Positions 7,658 to 16,411 of a stretch of 64,000 nt of DNA are shown here, one piece after another (position 1 is the first letter of the stretch; each line of letters starts with the position of its first letter). Both the position numbers and the translations under genes were made by a program. Source of the stretch: Actinomycetes bacterium (GTDB lineage Bacteria; Actinomycetota; Actinomycetes; Actinomycetales; Microbacteriaceae); contig JAEWJX010000116.1 in NCBI GenBank assembly GCA_023386365.1, positions 1 to 64,000 of the forward strand, written 5' to 3'. Below the pieces are notes generated by a model, which was not told the DNA's origin, made no database searches, and was given only the letters and a program-made list of their open reading frames with translations.

Positions 7658-10600
7658 CGCGCGTCCTCCTTCTCGCGGAGGGTCCGCGCGCGACGCGCCA
7701 CCTGGGCGGCGGCGAACTGGACGACCGCCGCGCACGCGAGTCCGAGCAGTGCGGTGCCGATCAGCAGCCCCACGACGTCGACGGAGAGGTCCGTTCCGAC
7801 CCCGGGGTACGGGTCCGGGACGGCGGCACTCGCGAGTTCGGGGATGGTGAGAGCTGCGACCGCCGCGCCGGCGATGAGCCCCACGGCGCCGCCGTAGACG
7901 ATGACCGACCACCATTCCGCTCGCCGCAGCGCCGCCTGTTCGCGCGAGCTCAGCCCGAGGGCTCGCAGAACGTCGACGTCGCCTGCCCTGCTGCGTCGCT
8001 CGGCGCGCGCCACCCCGATGAGCGTCACGAGGGCGAGCAGGCCGCAGAGCGCCGCCGCCACACCCAGCGCGACGGCGGTCGCGCCGACCACGGTGCGCCC
8101 GGCAGGGTCTTCGGCCACGCGGATCCGCGTGTTCGGCGGGAGGGTCTCCCGTGCCGCCGCAGCCACCGCATCGGGGTCGGCGGTCGCGATCCAGGCGCCC
8201 GTCGGCGTCGCGGGGAGGTCGGCGGTCTCCAGCGCGGTGCGTTGCATCGTCGTCAGGTCGATGAGAGCGGCGAGACCCGACTCCGCTCCCGGCACGGCGG
8301 CGACCACGTCGACGACGACGGCATCGATGCGGGTGTAGGTCCCTTCCGCGCCGAACGAGAAGGGGTCGCCGACCGCGAGGTCGTAGCGGTCGGCGAGGGC
8401 CCGCGAGACCGCGATCGCCGGGTGGTCGGAGCTGACGGGTCCGCCGCTCTTCCCGGGCAGCATGCGGGTCGACCGGGAGGCGGCGTCGGCGGAGAACCCG
8501 GTGCCGCCGAACGGGACGGGAGGCGAGAAGTCGGCGCCGAGGGGGGACGGGAACCAGAAGAGGTCGTCGGCGTTCGCGAGGTCGGCGCCGTCGCCGGTCT
8601 GCCATCCGCGGAACACGAACGTGGCGCTCGCGTCGCCCGTGACGGAGTCCTCCGGCAGCAGCACGTCGACCGCGAGCACTCGGGAGGCGCCGTGGGCGGC
8701 ATCCGGGATCGGGATCGAGTACGTGAGTTGCCCCGGGCGTTCCTCGGGTCGGTCGGCGGCGATGCGCAGGAGGCGCCCGCGATCGTCGACGAGGTGCAGA
8801 AGTACTTCGGGGGGCGCGGCGAAGCCGGTCGCGTCGACCACGGCGACGATGCTGTCGACGTCGGCCGGCAGCTCGAGTGCCGGTACGTCGGCGCGGATGC
8901 GGTCGGCGACGGCCGCGGGGTCGAGCGCGCCGCCCGCCTCGGTGGCGAGGGCCGCGAAGGCGCTCGCCGACACCGCGACGAGGGTGCCGGTCTCATCCGT
9001 CAGCTGCATGCCGCCCGCCCGCACGGGGGCGGCGGCGTCCACCGACGGCAGCGCGTCGAGGGCGTCGAGCTGACGGGCGTCGATCCCGCCCCGAGTGGCG
9101 ACGACCGACACATCGGACCCGGCACGCAGGGCGCTCGTGCGGTCGAATGCGCCCGACCAGGTTCCGGTGTAGGTGGCGGCGACCACGATGGCGCCGCTCG
9201 CCACCGCCACGACGACCACGAGCGACGCGACCCGCGGCAGCCGCCGGGCGACCGTGCGGGCGGCGAGCATCCGGGTCACCGATGCGCGCGCGGCGGCGCC
9301 GTCGATGAGCCGCGCCACGGGTGGGAAGAGCACCAGCCCGAGCAACACGACGGCGATCAGTGCGACGGCGGGCGCGACGACGGCGATGGGATCGATCGCC
9401 GACCCGCCGTCGGCGACGGGTGTCACGGGCGAGCCGTACAGCCGCAGCTGCCACACCGAGACGGCGGCGGCCGCGGCGACGAGCGCAGCCACCCCGGGCA
9501 CCGCCACCCGTGTGGTGCGGCTCTCGGCCGCTCCCGACCGGGCGTCCGGGCGGGAAGCGCGCAGCGACCCCCATGCGCCGAAGGCCCCGGATGCGATCAC
9601 CAGGGAGGCGAGCATGGCGCCCACCACCGGCGCGACCGCCGCGGCCGGATCGCCTCCGAGCACGGCGAGCGCCGCGAGACCGAGCCCCGCACCCACCGCG
9701 ACCCCCACGGCGGCGGTCGCGGCCGACTCCACCCCGCCGGCGACCGCGCTCTCGACGCTCGAGCGGCCGCGCGACCACAGCAGCGCGATCTCGTCGGCGC
9801 GGTCGGCGGCGAGGAGTCGCGCGAGTTCCGCCAGCGTCACGAGGGCCGCCGCCAGCACGAGCAGCAGGACGACGGGTTCGATGGCGCGCATGCCGTCCAC
9901 CCGGGACTGCATGGCGGCGGCGGTGAGCGCGAGACCCCCACCCTTCGCGACGGAGCCGAGTTCGTCGACCTGGCCCCGCCAGTCGGTGGTGATCCGCTTC
10001 CACGCGGGCGGGATCCGGGCGAGATCGGATGCCGTGATGCGTGTGGCGTCCGGGACGATCGTCCACTGGGCGATCGCCGAGACATCCGGAAGCGTGGTCC
10101 ACAGCGACTCGTCGATCACGATCGGGCCGATGCGCGAGCCGCGACCGTTCAGTACCTGAGGGTCGCCGAGCCAGCGGGGGTCGAGCGCATCGGCGACCGT
10201 CCAGAGTCCGACGACGGTCACCGGCTCGCCGGCGATGGTGACCACGTCTCCGGCGCGCACCTCGAGCGTCTGAGCGGCGTCGGCCTGCACGGTCACCTCG
10301 GATGCGTCGTCCGGCCACCGCCCGTCGACGAGCACCGCACGCTGTTCCAGGTCGGGCATGCTCGCGATCAGTCCGGCCCGTTCCTCGCCCGGCGCCGCGG
10401 GGCTGCGCACGTCGAGCTCCGCCGCGACGCTGCGTGTCACCTCGGGGGTCGGCGACAGCCTCGGGAAGGTGCGCGCGATCGCCTGCCGCACCTGCTGGTC
10501 TTGACGTTCCGCATCGTCGGCGATCGCGATCGACGCGCGGAGCGCCAGGTCGGCGCCGGAGCGCGCGGCGAGACCGAGCCTCACGCCGTCGTCGGCGGAG

Positions 10601-10710
10601 GCGGCCAGCATCCCGACGATGCCGATCGAGGCCGCCGTTACGACGCACGCCACCGCGGCCACCGCGGCGAGCACAGCAGCGTGCCGCCGGGCTCGCCTGA
10701 ACGACAACAC
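7654..10710 (-). CDS. FtsX-like ABC transporter permease (1018 aa), operon leader
   Basis: First gene of the four-gene operon. The protein begins with a membrane anchor (about residues 10-38), then has a long extracytoplasmic domain, a central helix-rich stretch, a second large soluble domain and a C-terminal FtsX helix block that includes ARAERRSRAGDVDVLRALGL, typical of the cytosolic loop. The start is GTG at 10710, preceded by GAGGT about 9 nt upstream; this is the first start before the hydrophobic anchor. All downstream junctions are 4-bp overlaps, so the set is translated as a unit. Two unequal permeases with two ATPases suggests two paired systems or one heteromeric complex. Substrate unknown. 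Confidence 0.8.
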   Translation of the reverse strand: MLSFRRARRHAAVLAAVAAVACVVTAASIGIVGMLAASADDGVRLGLAARSGADLALRASIAIADDAERQDQQVRQAIARTFPRLSPTPEVTRSVAAELDVRSPAAPGEERAGLIASMPDLEQRAVLVDGRWPDDASEVTVQADAAQTLEVRAGDVVTIAGEPVTVVGLWTVADALDPRWLGDPQVLNGRGSRIGPIVIDESLWTTLPDVSAIAQWTIVPDATRITASDLARIPPAWKRITTDWRGQVDELGSVAKGGGLALTAAAMQSRVDGMRAIEPVVLLLVLAAALVTLAELARLLAADRADEIALLWSRGRSSVESAVAGGVESAATAAVGVAVGAGLGLAALAVLGGDPAAAVAPVVGAMLASLVIASGAFGAWGSLRASRPDARSGAAESRTTRVAVPGVAALVAAAAAVSVWQLRLYGSPVTPVADGGSAIDPIAVVAPAVALIAVVLLGLVLFPPVARLIDGAAARASVTRMLAARTVARRLPRVASLVVVVAVASGAIVVAATYTGTWSGAFDRTSALRAGSDVSVVATRGGIDARQLDALDALPSVDAAAPVRAGGMQLTDETGTLVAVSASAFAALATEAGGALDPAAVADRIRADVPALELPADVDSIVAVVDATGFAAPPEVLLHLVDDRGRLLRIAADRPEERPGQLTYSIPIPDAAHGASRVLAVDVLLPEDSVTGDASATFVFRGWQTGDGADLANADDLFWFPSPLGADFSPPVPFGGTGFSADAASRSTRMLPGKSGGPVSSDHPAIAVSRALADRYDLAVGDPFSFGAEGTYTRIDAVVVDVVAAVPGAESGLAALIDLTTMQRTALETADLPATPTGAWIATADPDAVAAAARETLPPNTRIRVAEDPAGRTVVGATAVALGVAAALCGLLALVTLIGVARAERRSRAGDVDVLRALGLSSREQAALRRAEWWSVIVYGGAVGLIAGAAVAALTIPELASAAVPDPYPGVGTDLSVDVVGLLIGTALLGLACAAVVQFAAAQVARRARTLREKEDAR

Positions 10711-10825
10711 TGTGCGGTGACCTCACTCGATCCGAAAGTGAGCCGAGTCTAGTTGGCGTTCTCCCCGGCCCCGGACCCGGCCACGTCTCGCGGTGTGGCC
10801 GGGCGTTCGGGGCGCGGGTCGCCCC

Positions 10826-10831
10826 TAGGCT
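10826..10831 (+). promoter_or_regulatory. -10 hexamer TAGGCT for the BenE-family gene
   Basis: TAGGCT ends 7 nt before the ATG at 10839, so the transcript should be leaderless. A GTG two codons earlier lies too close to the hexamer to be used. Confidence 0.55.
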
Positions 10832-10838
10832 CGTGCCG

Positions 10839-12026
10839 ATGAGCGTGACCGGAATCGCCCAGCCCGTCGGGGCGGGGATCGTCGGCGCCGTCACTGGATT
10901 CGCCAGCTCGTTTGCGCTGGTGATCGCGGGTCTTCAGGCGGTCGGCGCCTCGGAGCAGGATGCCGCGTCGGGTCTCCTGGCGTTGTGCGTGCTGTCGGGC
11001 GCGCTCGCGATCGTGCTCGGGTTGCGGTACCGGCTGCCGCTGTCGTTCGCGTGGTCGACGCCGGGAGCCGCACTGCTGCTGGCCGCGCAGACCACGACGG
11101 GCGACTACCGCGCCGCCGTCGGAGCCTTCCTGCTGTGCGGGGTGCTGCTGCTCCTCACCGGCCTGTGGCCCTGGCTCGCGCGGGCGATGACGCGTATCCC
11201 GAAGGCGATCGCGAGCGCGATGCTGGCGGGCATCCTGTTCCCCATCTGTCTCGCGCCGGTGCTCGCATCGGTGCAGTTGCCCGCTCTCGCGCTGCCGGTG
11301 GTCATCACCTGGCTCGTGGTCGCCCGGCTCGCCCCGCGGTGGGCCGTGCCGGCGGCGGTGCTCGTGACGGTGATCGTGGTGGTGGTGTCGGGGGAGGGCG
11401 CGGATCTGGCCGAGGCCCAGCTCTGGCCGGTGGTCACCTTCACCGTGCCCGCGCTCGACCCGGCAGTGCTCGTGAGCCTGGGGCTGCCGCTCTACATCGT
11501 CGCGATGGCGGGTCAGAATGTGCCCGGGTTCGCCGTGCTGACTACCTTCGGCTATGCGCACCCACCCGCTCGCGTCATGCTGTCGGGTACGGGTGTCGCC
11601 ACCGTCGTCGGTGCCGCGTTCGGCGCCTTCACCCTCAACCTGGCGGCGATCACGGCGGCCATGATGGCGGGTCCGGATGCGCATCCGGATCGTGATCGGC
11701 GCTGGGTCGCTTCGGTGACCGGCGGGATCGCGTACCTCGTGCTGGGCCTCGGAGCGGGGGCCGCGACCGTGCTGGTGGCGGTGAGTCCGCCGATCCTCAT
11801 CACGGCCGTGGCGGGGCTCGCGCTGTTCGGCGCGTTCGCCACCGCGACGTCGGCAGCGCTCGAGGAGCCCGCGACCCGCATCGTCGCCGTCGTCACGTTC
11901 CTGGTGGTCGCGTCGGGGACCACCGTCGCGGGCGTCGGCTCCGCGTTCTGGGGCCTCGTGGTGGGCGGCGTCGCGATGCTGGTGCTCACCTGGCGACCGC
12001 GACGCCGCACCACGACCGCCGACTAG
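10839..12026 (+). CDS. BenE-family membrane transporter
   Basis: Polytopic membrane protein of 395 residues with about 11-12 predicted helices and no signal peptide. The overall pattern, including the N-terminal GFASSFALVIAGLQAVGAS and the central GQNVPGFAVL segment, is that of the BenE family, which shares the fold of the UraA/SulP-type carriers. Family members include benzoate:H+ symporters, but no aromatic-acid catabolic gene is nearby, so the substrate should be left open. It stands alone: upstream is the divergent ABC operon, and its stop overlaps the stop of the convergent small membrane protein gene by a few bases. Confidence 0.82.
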   Translation: MSVTGIAQPVGAGIVGAVTGFASSFALVIAGLQAVGASEQDAASGLLALCVLSGALAIVLGLRYRLPLSFAWSTPGAALLLAAQTTTGDYRAAVGAFLLCGVLLLLTGLWPWLARAMTRIPKAIASAMLAGILFPICLAPVLASVQLPALALPVVITWLVVARLAPRWAVPAAVLVTVIVVVVSGEGADLAEAQLWPVVTFTVPALDPAVLVSLGLPLYIVAMAGQNVPGFAVLTTFGYAHPPARVMLSGTGVATVVGAAFGAFTLNLAAITAAMMAGPDAHPDRDRRWVASVTGGIAYLVLGLGAGAATVLVAVSPPILITAVAGLALFGAFATATSAALEEPATRIVAVVTFLVVASGTTVAGVGSAFWGLVVGGVAMLVLTWRPRRRTTTAD

Positions 12027-12493
12027 GCGGCGGCTGCAGCCGCTTTCCGTGACGGCACCAGCCACCGCAGCGACAGCCCGAACAGCACCATGAGCACGCC
12101 GACACCCGCCGCGAACGCGGCCACCCCGAACGACACCACCGAGGTGAAGAGCGAGGTGCGCAGGAACGACGCGTTCATGACGGTGGTGCGCAGCGGGTCG
12201 TCCTGGTCGAGTTCCGCGTAGGTCTTGCCACCGCTGGCCTCGAGTGCGTGCGTGGAGATGATGTTGGCCTGGATGAGGGCGTCGAGGGGACCGTCGACGA
12301 CCTTGCCCTGGAAGGCAATCGCGTCATCCGGGATCACGATGTTCTCGGCCCGCAGTTGGCTCGAGACGGTGATCCACACGACGACGGCGACCACGATGAG
12401 GAGGAATCCGCCGAGGACGCCGGCGAGGCCGGTGAGGCGGATGAATCCCGCGTGACGCACGGGAAGTGCGACGGTGCTGGTGTGTTCGCTCAT
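12023..12493 (-). CDS. Two-helix membrane protein of unknown function
   Basis: Protein of 156 residues with a cytoplasmic N-terminus, one helix (about 20-45), an extracytoplasmic region of about 70 residues with AENIVIPDDAIAFQGK and the LDQDDPLRTTVMNASF segment, and a second helix (about 118-145) ending in a short basic/alanine tail. Close relatives in this bacterial family are often labelled 'aromatic ring-opening dioxygenase LigA' by automatic pipelines. Nothing here supports that: there is no soluble catalytic domain and no metal-binding motif. The start is the ATG at 12493, which carries a -10-like hexamer 7 nt upstream. It is best described as a conserved membrane protein of unknown function. 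Confidence 0.75.
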   Translation of the reverse strand: MSEHTSTVALPVRHAGFIRLTGLAGVLGGFLLIVVAVVVWITVSSQLRAENIVIPDDAIAFQGKVVDGPLDALIQANIISTHALEASGGKTYAELDQDDPLRTTVMNASFLRTSLFTSVVSFGVAAFAAGVGVLMVLFGLSLRWLVPSRKAAAAAA

Positions 12494-12500
12494 GCCGCCC

Positions 12501-12506
12501 ACGATA
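12501..12506 (-). promoter_or_regulatory. -10 hexamer TATCGT for the two-helix membrane protein
   Basis: Read on the minus strand, TATCGT lies 7 nt before the ATG at 12493, indicating a leaderless transcript. Confidence 0.55.
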
Positions 12507-12539
12507 GGCACATGGTGAGAATCCGTCGAGGGTCGAAGG

Positions 12540-13499
12540 TCACCCGCCGCCGGCGGCCAGCAGCGCCGATCCGAGTTCGGAGCGCAGGTAGAGCACGCTG
12601 CGGCCGTAGCGCACCGACGCCAGCAGCCCGGCATCTCGCAGCACGCGCAGGTGCTGGTTGATCGCCGAGGTCGTCACGTCGAAACGCACCGCGAGCTCGG
12701 TCGACGACGCCGGTTGGCCGAGCGCCGCCAGCAGCCGGGTGCGGGTGGCGCCGAGCAGGGCGGCGACGGCGTCGACGTCGGGCACCGACTCCGTCTCCCA
12801 GAGCGCCCCCTGACCGCGAGCGGGATACATGAGCATCGGGGGGCCGTCTCCAACGGGCGCAGAGGCGCGGCGCGTGAACATCGTCGGCATGAGCGTCAGT
12901 CCGGCGCCGGCCGTCGGCTGTTCGCGATCGGTCGGGTCGCGCAGGGCGATCGAGACGACGCTCCCGTCGAAGGTGACCGTCGACGACAACCCGTCGAACA
13001 TGTCCGCCAGCCCGTACCGGGAGATTCGGCGTCCGCGGTAGACGATGTCGGCCTCGAGCACGGCGCGCATCCGCGGCCAGTGCGGTGCGAAGGCCTCGTC
13101 CCACAGCTGCCGGAGCGCGGCGACGACGCGCCGGTGGGCGGTGCGCCGTGACACCCCGAGCGCCTCCGGCACGCGCCCGTGCACCGCGACGAGGTCGTCG
13201 GTGAAGGTGTCGAGATCGAGGGCGTCGAGGGCGGCGAACTCGTCGTCGATGCGGGTGAGCGGGGTGGTGGGGCGAGGGTTGAGGAAGTCGGGCGTCCACA
13301 GCCGCTCGTCGATCAGCGCCATCAGGGTGACGGTGTCGATGCGGGCCCGCGCGGCTTCCGTGCGCCGCAGCCAGCCGAGTTGCAGGGGGAAGAGCCCGGG
13401 GTCGCGGATGGCGCGCAGTGAGAGACCGAGCTCGCACAGGGGGGAGATGCCGAAGCGGATGCCGCCGAGGTCGGCGTCCGTCAGGCGGTAGCGCAACAT
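12540..13499 (-). CDS. DUF5937 / ArsR-type winged-helix regulator
   Basis: Transcriptional regulator of 319 residues. The N-terminal two thirds match the DUF5937 pattern (LRYRLTDADLGGIRFGISPL at the start), and the C-terminal 75 residues form an ArsR-like winged helix with LASSTEL-type helix 2 and the recognition segment TTSAINQHLRVLRDAGLL, ending in a wing with RYGRSVLYLRS. It is divergently transcribed from an MFS pump 55 bp away, the usual layout for a local repressor and its target. A TGTAG-N7-CTACA inverted repeat overlaps its own start and -10 hexamer, which suggests autorepression. The ligand is unknown; no metal-binding cysteine motif of classical ArsR proteins is seen. Confidence 0.82.
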   Translation of the reverse strand: MLRYRLTDADLGGIRFGISPLCELGLSLRAIRDPGLFPLQLGWLRRTEAARARIDTVTLMALIDERLWTPDFLNPRPTTPLTRIDDEFAALDALDLDTFTDDLVAVHGRVPEALGVSRRTAHRRVVAALRQLWDEAFAPHWPRMRAVLEADIVYRGRRISRYGLADMFDGLSSTVTFDGSVVSIALRDPTDREQPTAGAGLTLMPTMFTRRASAPVGDGPPMLMYPARGQGALWETESVPDVDAVAALLGATRTRLLAALGQPASSTELAVRFDVTTSAINQHLRVLRDAGLLASVRYGRSVLYLRSELGSALLAAGGG

Positions 13500-13515
13500 G
13501 TAGGAATACGCTACA
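13499..13515. promoter_or_regulatory. Inverted repeat TGTAG-N7-CTACA, candidate operator
   Basis: Perfect 5-bp arms separated by 7 bp, overlapping the first base of the regulator's ATG and its minus-strand -10 (TAGCGT, 13508-13513), and 40 bp before the MFS start. It is a likely binding site of the adjacent ArsR-type regulator. The arms are short, so chance is not excluded. Confidence 0.5.
13508..13513 (-). promoter_or_regulatory. -10 hexamer TAGCGT for the DUF5937 regulator
   Basis: Minus-strand TAGCGT sits 8 nt before the ATG at 13499 and is embedded in the candidate operator, so repressor binding would block the promoter directly. Confidence 0.5.
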
Positions 13516-13554
13516 TCGATTCTGCTCGTCCGAGGTTCATGAAAGAACTGACCG

Positions 13555-14817
13555 GTGAGCAGCATCACCCCCGTCCGGCCCTCCCTCCGCACCCGCATCG
13601 GCGGCGTCTTCGCCGAGCCCGTCCTTCGCGCGCTGACCATCGCGACGCTCGTGAGCGCGGTGGGCCGCGGGGTCTCGCTCACACTTGTCGTGCTGTACCT
13701 CACCCTCGTCGTGGGGCTCCCCGCCGCACAGGTGGCGGTGGTCTTCACGATCGGAGCCGCGGCGGGCATCGGAGCCTCGTACCTCGGCGGCCACCTCGCC
13801 GACGTGATCTCGGCGCGGCGGATGCTCGTGGTCGTCACGGTCGTCACCGGGGCGACCCTCGCGGCGCTCGTGTTCGTCACCGAGTTCTGGGGCGCACTCG
13901 TGATCGAGGTCGTCATCTCGATCGCCCTGTCCGCCAACGGCTCCGTGCGCTCCGCGATCATCGCGCGCGCCTTCACCGGACCCGCCCGCGTCACCAGCCG
14001 CGCCGTGCTCCGCACCGTCATGAACATCGGCATCGCGGTGGGGAGCGGCATCGCCGCGATCCCGCTCGCCCTCGGCACGCCGCTCTCCTACCAGGCCGTC
14101 CTCGTCGTGGGTGGCGTCGCTTACGCCGCCTCCGCGTTCCTGCTCGTCGGGCTGCCGGAGCGCGTCGACGCGCCCATCCGCGTCGAGGGCGAAGACGCGC
14201 CACCGCGGGGCCGTTCGCCGTGGCGCGACCCGCGCTACCTGCTGTTCTCGGCGCTCGCCGCAGTCTTCGCCATGCTCTTCTCCCTCGAGAACATCGGCGT
14301 GCCCCTGTGGCTGGCCCACGACACGGTCGCCCCCGAATACCTGCTGTCGATCATGCTGGTCATCAACACGACCCTCGTGATCCTGCTGCAGGTGCCGATG
14401 TCGCGCGGTACCCACGACCTGCGGCGGGCGGGCAACGTCACCGCGATCGCCGGCGTGCTGCTCGCGCTCGCCTGTGTGCTGTACGGCGCGGCGGGCGGTG
14501 TGACGATGATCGCGATCGCCGTCGTGCTGCTGCTGACGGCGACGGTGCTCCACGCCTTCGCCGAGATCCTGTCGCAGGCGGGCGCCTGGGGGCTGAGCTT
14601 CGAGTTGGCCGACCCGGACCGCGCCGGCGCCTACCAGGGCGTGTACTCGATGGGCTTCTCGATCGGCTCGATGGTGGCGCCGCTCGTGATCACGGTGACC
14701 GCCCTCGAGCAGGGGCTGATCGGCTGGATCATCCTCGCGGTCGTGTTCCTCGCGTCGGCGCTCGGGGTCACGGCGATCGCCTTCCGCGCGGCCCGCACCC
14801 AGACCGCGTCCGACTAG
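13555..14817 (+). CDS. MFS transporter (drug-efflux type)
   Basis: Major facilitator superfamily protein of 420 residues with about 12 predicted helices in two bundles separated by a cytoplasmic loop near residues 195-225. The loop after helix 2 carries GGHLADVISARRMLVV, the family's motif A (G-x-L-x-D-x-x-x-x-R). The start is GTG at 13555, preceded by GAAAGAA as a weak ribosome site; an ATG 16 nt upstream is in another frame. It is divergent from the DUF5937/ArsR regulator, so it is probably the regulated efflux gene of that pair. The substrate is not predictable. Its stop lies 3 bp from the convergent ChaA-type gene. Confidence 0.85.
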   Translation: MSSITPVRPSLRTRIGGVFAEPVLRALTIATLVSAVGRGVSLTLVVLYLTLVVGLPAAQVAVVFTIGAAAGIGASYLGGHLADVISARRMLVVVTVVTGATLAALVFVTEFWGALVIEVVISIALSANGSVRSAIIARAFTGPARVTSRAVLRTVMNIGIAVGSGIAAIPLALGTPLSYQAVLVVGGVAYAASAFLLVGLPERVDAPIRVEGEDAPPRGRSPWRDPRYLLFSALAAVFAMLFSLENIGVPLWLAHDTVAPEYLLSIMLVINTTLVILLQVPMSRGTHDLRRAGNVTAIAGVLLALACVLYGAAGGVTMIAIAVVLLLTATVLHAFAEILSQAGAWGLSFELADPDRAGAYQGVYSMGFSIGSMVAPLVITVTALEQGLIGWIILAVVFLASALGVTAIAFRAARTQTASD

Positions 14818-14820
14818 TCG

Positions 14821-15945
14821 CTACGGGGTCGTCGCGAGGAAGAGGAACGCGGCGAACAGCACCAGATGGGTCACACCCTGCAGGCGGGTGGCGCGTCCCG
14901 GCACGATCGTCAGGGTCGCGACGGCGACGGTGAGCAGCAGTTCCACGATCTGCACCGGACCGAGCCCCAGCGTGAGCGGGGTCGGCAACCAGATGGAGGC
15001 GACGGCGAGCGCCGGGATGGTGAGGCCGATGGTGGCCATCGCCGAGCCGATTCCGAGATTGAGCGAGGTCTGCAGGCGGTTGCGGGCGGCGGCCTTCGAC
15101 GCGGCGAGCCCTTCGGGCAGAAGCACGACCAGGGCGATCACCACACCCACGAACGACTCGGGGATGCCGGCCGCGTCTACCGCGCCCTCGATGGCGGGCG
15201 ACATCGCCTTCGCGAGCCCCACGACGGCCACCAGCGAGAGCAGCAGGAGGCCCAGGCTGATGTAGGTGGCCCGGTTGGTGGGCGGTGCGGAGTGGTCGTC
15301 TTCGTCGATGATCTGGCCGCCCTTGCCCACCGGCAGGAAGAAGTCGCGATGGCGTCCCGTCTGCAGCAGCACGAACGCGCCGTAGAGCACGATCGACGCG
15401 ACGGCCACGAACGCCAGCTGCGAGGGGGAGAACTGTGCGCCCGGCTCGGTGGTGGTGAACGACGGCACGACGAGGGTCAGGGTCGTGAGGGTGACCACGA
15501 CGGCCAGGGCCGAGCCCGCGCCCTCGGGGTTGAAGCGCGGCGTGTTGTGCTTGAGCGACCCGACGAGGATCGAGATGCCGACGATGCCGTTGAGCGTGAT
15601 CATCACGGCCGCGAACGCCGTGTCGCGGGCGAGCGTCGACGCCTCGGTCGACTCCGGCTTGCCCAGCATGAGGGTGATGATGAGGGCCACCTCGATCACC
15701 GTCACCGCGACGGCGAGCACGAGCGACCCGTACGGTTCACCCACGCGGTGGGCGACGAGTTCGGCGTGGTGGACGGCCGCCAGGACGACCCCGATGAGCA
15801 CCACGCCGACGACGATGTAGATGAGGGTCGGCAGTTCGCGTTCCCAGGTGAGCACGAGGGCGATCACGCCGAGCACGGGGAGCACCCACACCCAGGACTG
15901 CCCGATCCGGCGAAGTGTCAGGGTGTTTGATGCCGCGCCGCTCAT
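14821..15945 (-). CDS. chaA: Calcium/proton antiporter, ChaA family (CaCA)
   Basis: Membrane protein of 374 residues with about 11 helices in two inverted repeats. The first alpha-repeat is AELVAHRVGEPYGSLVLAVAVT followed by IE, the cation-site signature of the CaCA superfamily. The second repeat is near residues 260-290 (SFVGVVIALVVLLPEGLAAS), with its acidic residue E in LPEG. A hydrophilic loop around residues 215-235 separates the halves. Family members exchange cytoplasmic Ca2+ (and Na+ or K+) for protons. It is monocistronic, with a -10-like hexamer 6 nt before the ATG at 15945. Ion specificity is inferred from the family only. Confidence 0.88.
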   Translation of the reverse strand: MSGAASNTLTLRRIGQSWVWVLPVLGVIALVLTWERELPTLIYIVVGVVLIGVVLAAVHHAELVAHRVGEPYGSLVLAVAVTVIEVALIITLMLGKPESTEASTLARDTAFAAVMITLNGIVGISILVGSLKHNTPRFNPEGAGSALAVVVTLTTLTLVVPSFTTTEPGAQFSPSQLAFVAVASIVLYGAFVLLQTGRHRDFFLPVGKGGQIIDEDDHSAPPTNRATYISLGLLLLSLVAVVGLAKAMSPAIEGAVDAAGIPESFVGVVIALVVLLPEGLAASKAAARNRLQTSLNLGIGSAMATIGLTIPALAVASIWLPTPLTLGLGPVQIVELLLTVAVATLTIVPGRATRLQGVTHLVLFAAFLFLATTP

Positions 15946-15951
15946 ACGTCC

Positions 15952-15957
15952 ATTCTT
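15952..15957 (-). promoter_or_regulatory. -10 hexamer AAGAAT for the ChaA-type gene
   Basis: Minus-strand AAGAAT, 6 nt before the ATG at 15945; the same sequence plus spacer (GAAT-GGACG) recurs before the methyltransferase start at 24752. Confidence 0.5.
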
Positions 15958-16032
15958 CCAGGAGTGGATGGATGCCGCTCCCAGGTTCTCGTTTCACCCC
16001 GATTGAGGGTTCACGCGAGCGTGACCGCGGCG

Positions 16033-16038
16033 TAGCGT
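16033..16038 (+). promoter_or_regulatory. -10 hexamer TAGCGT for the GerW-like gene
   Basis: TAGCGT ends exactly 6 nt before the ATG at 16045, with no ribosome site between; predicted leaderless. Confidence 0.6.
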
Positions 16039-16044
16039 CGAGCC

Positions 16045-16398
16045 ATGGCAGAGACGACGACGGCATCCGAGAGGCTCACCGAGAAGCTCGCGGCGGGGGT
16101 TCCCGATCGCAGCGTGAAACTGGCGTACGGCGAGAAGCAGACGGTCGACGGGGTGGAGTTCGTTCCCGTCGCCTTCGTGAGCTACGGGTTCGGGGGCGGT
16201 GAGGGCTTCGAGGAGATCGGGAACGGCAGCGGCAGCGGTGGGGGCGGCGGTGGCGTCGCGATCCCGCTCGGCGCGTACATCGCGGGTCCCGACGGGTTGC
16301 GCTTCCGTCCCAACTCGATCGCGTTGCTCTCGGCCGCGATCCCGGTGATCGGCGTGCTCGGTTGGGCGATCTCGAAGATCGTGAAGGCCGCCGGCTGA
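16045..16398 (+). CDS. GerW/YtfJ-family protein
   Basis: Small protein of 117 residues with the family layout: a short helical start, a beta-rich core, a glycine-rich centre (GFGGGEGFEEIGNGSGSG followed by six Gly, about residues 50-71), then GVAIPLGAYI and a C-terminal hydrophobic helix (about 92-112). In Bacillus the family includes a spore-associated germination protein. This lineage does not sporulate, and the actinobacterial versions have no settled role; a membrane-peripheral function is suggested by the C-terminal helix. The ATG at 16045 is set by the -10 hexamer 6 nt before it. It is not clearly in an operon with the downstream YCII/sigma pair. Confidence 0.75.
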   Translation: MAETTTASERLTEKLAAGVPDRSVKLAYGEKQTVDGVEFVPVAFVSYGFGGGEGFEEIGNGSGSGGGGGGVAIPLGAYIAGPDGLRFRPNSIALLSAAIPVIGVLGWAISKIVKAAG

Positions 16399-16411
16399 TT
16401 TTGCGGGCGGG

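Noticed and set aside
7630..10752. Open plus-strand frame of 1040 codons
   Set aside because: Antisense shadow of the first FtsX-like permease; Arg/Gly/Asp-rich with no hydrophobic or catalytic motif.
10839..12026. Benzoate transporter as a firm function
   Set aside because: The family match is good, but there are no aromatic degradation genes around it, so the substrate name was withheld.
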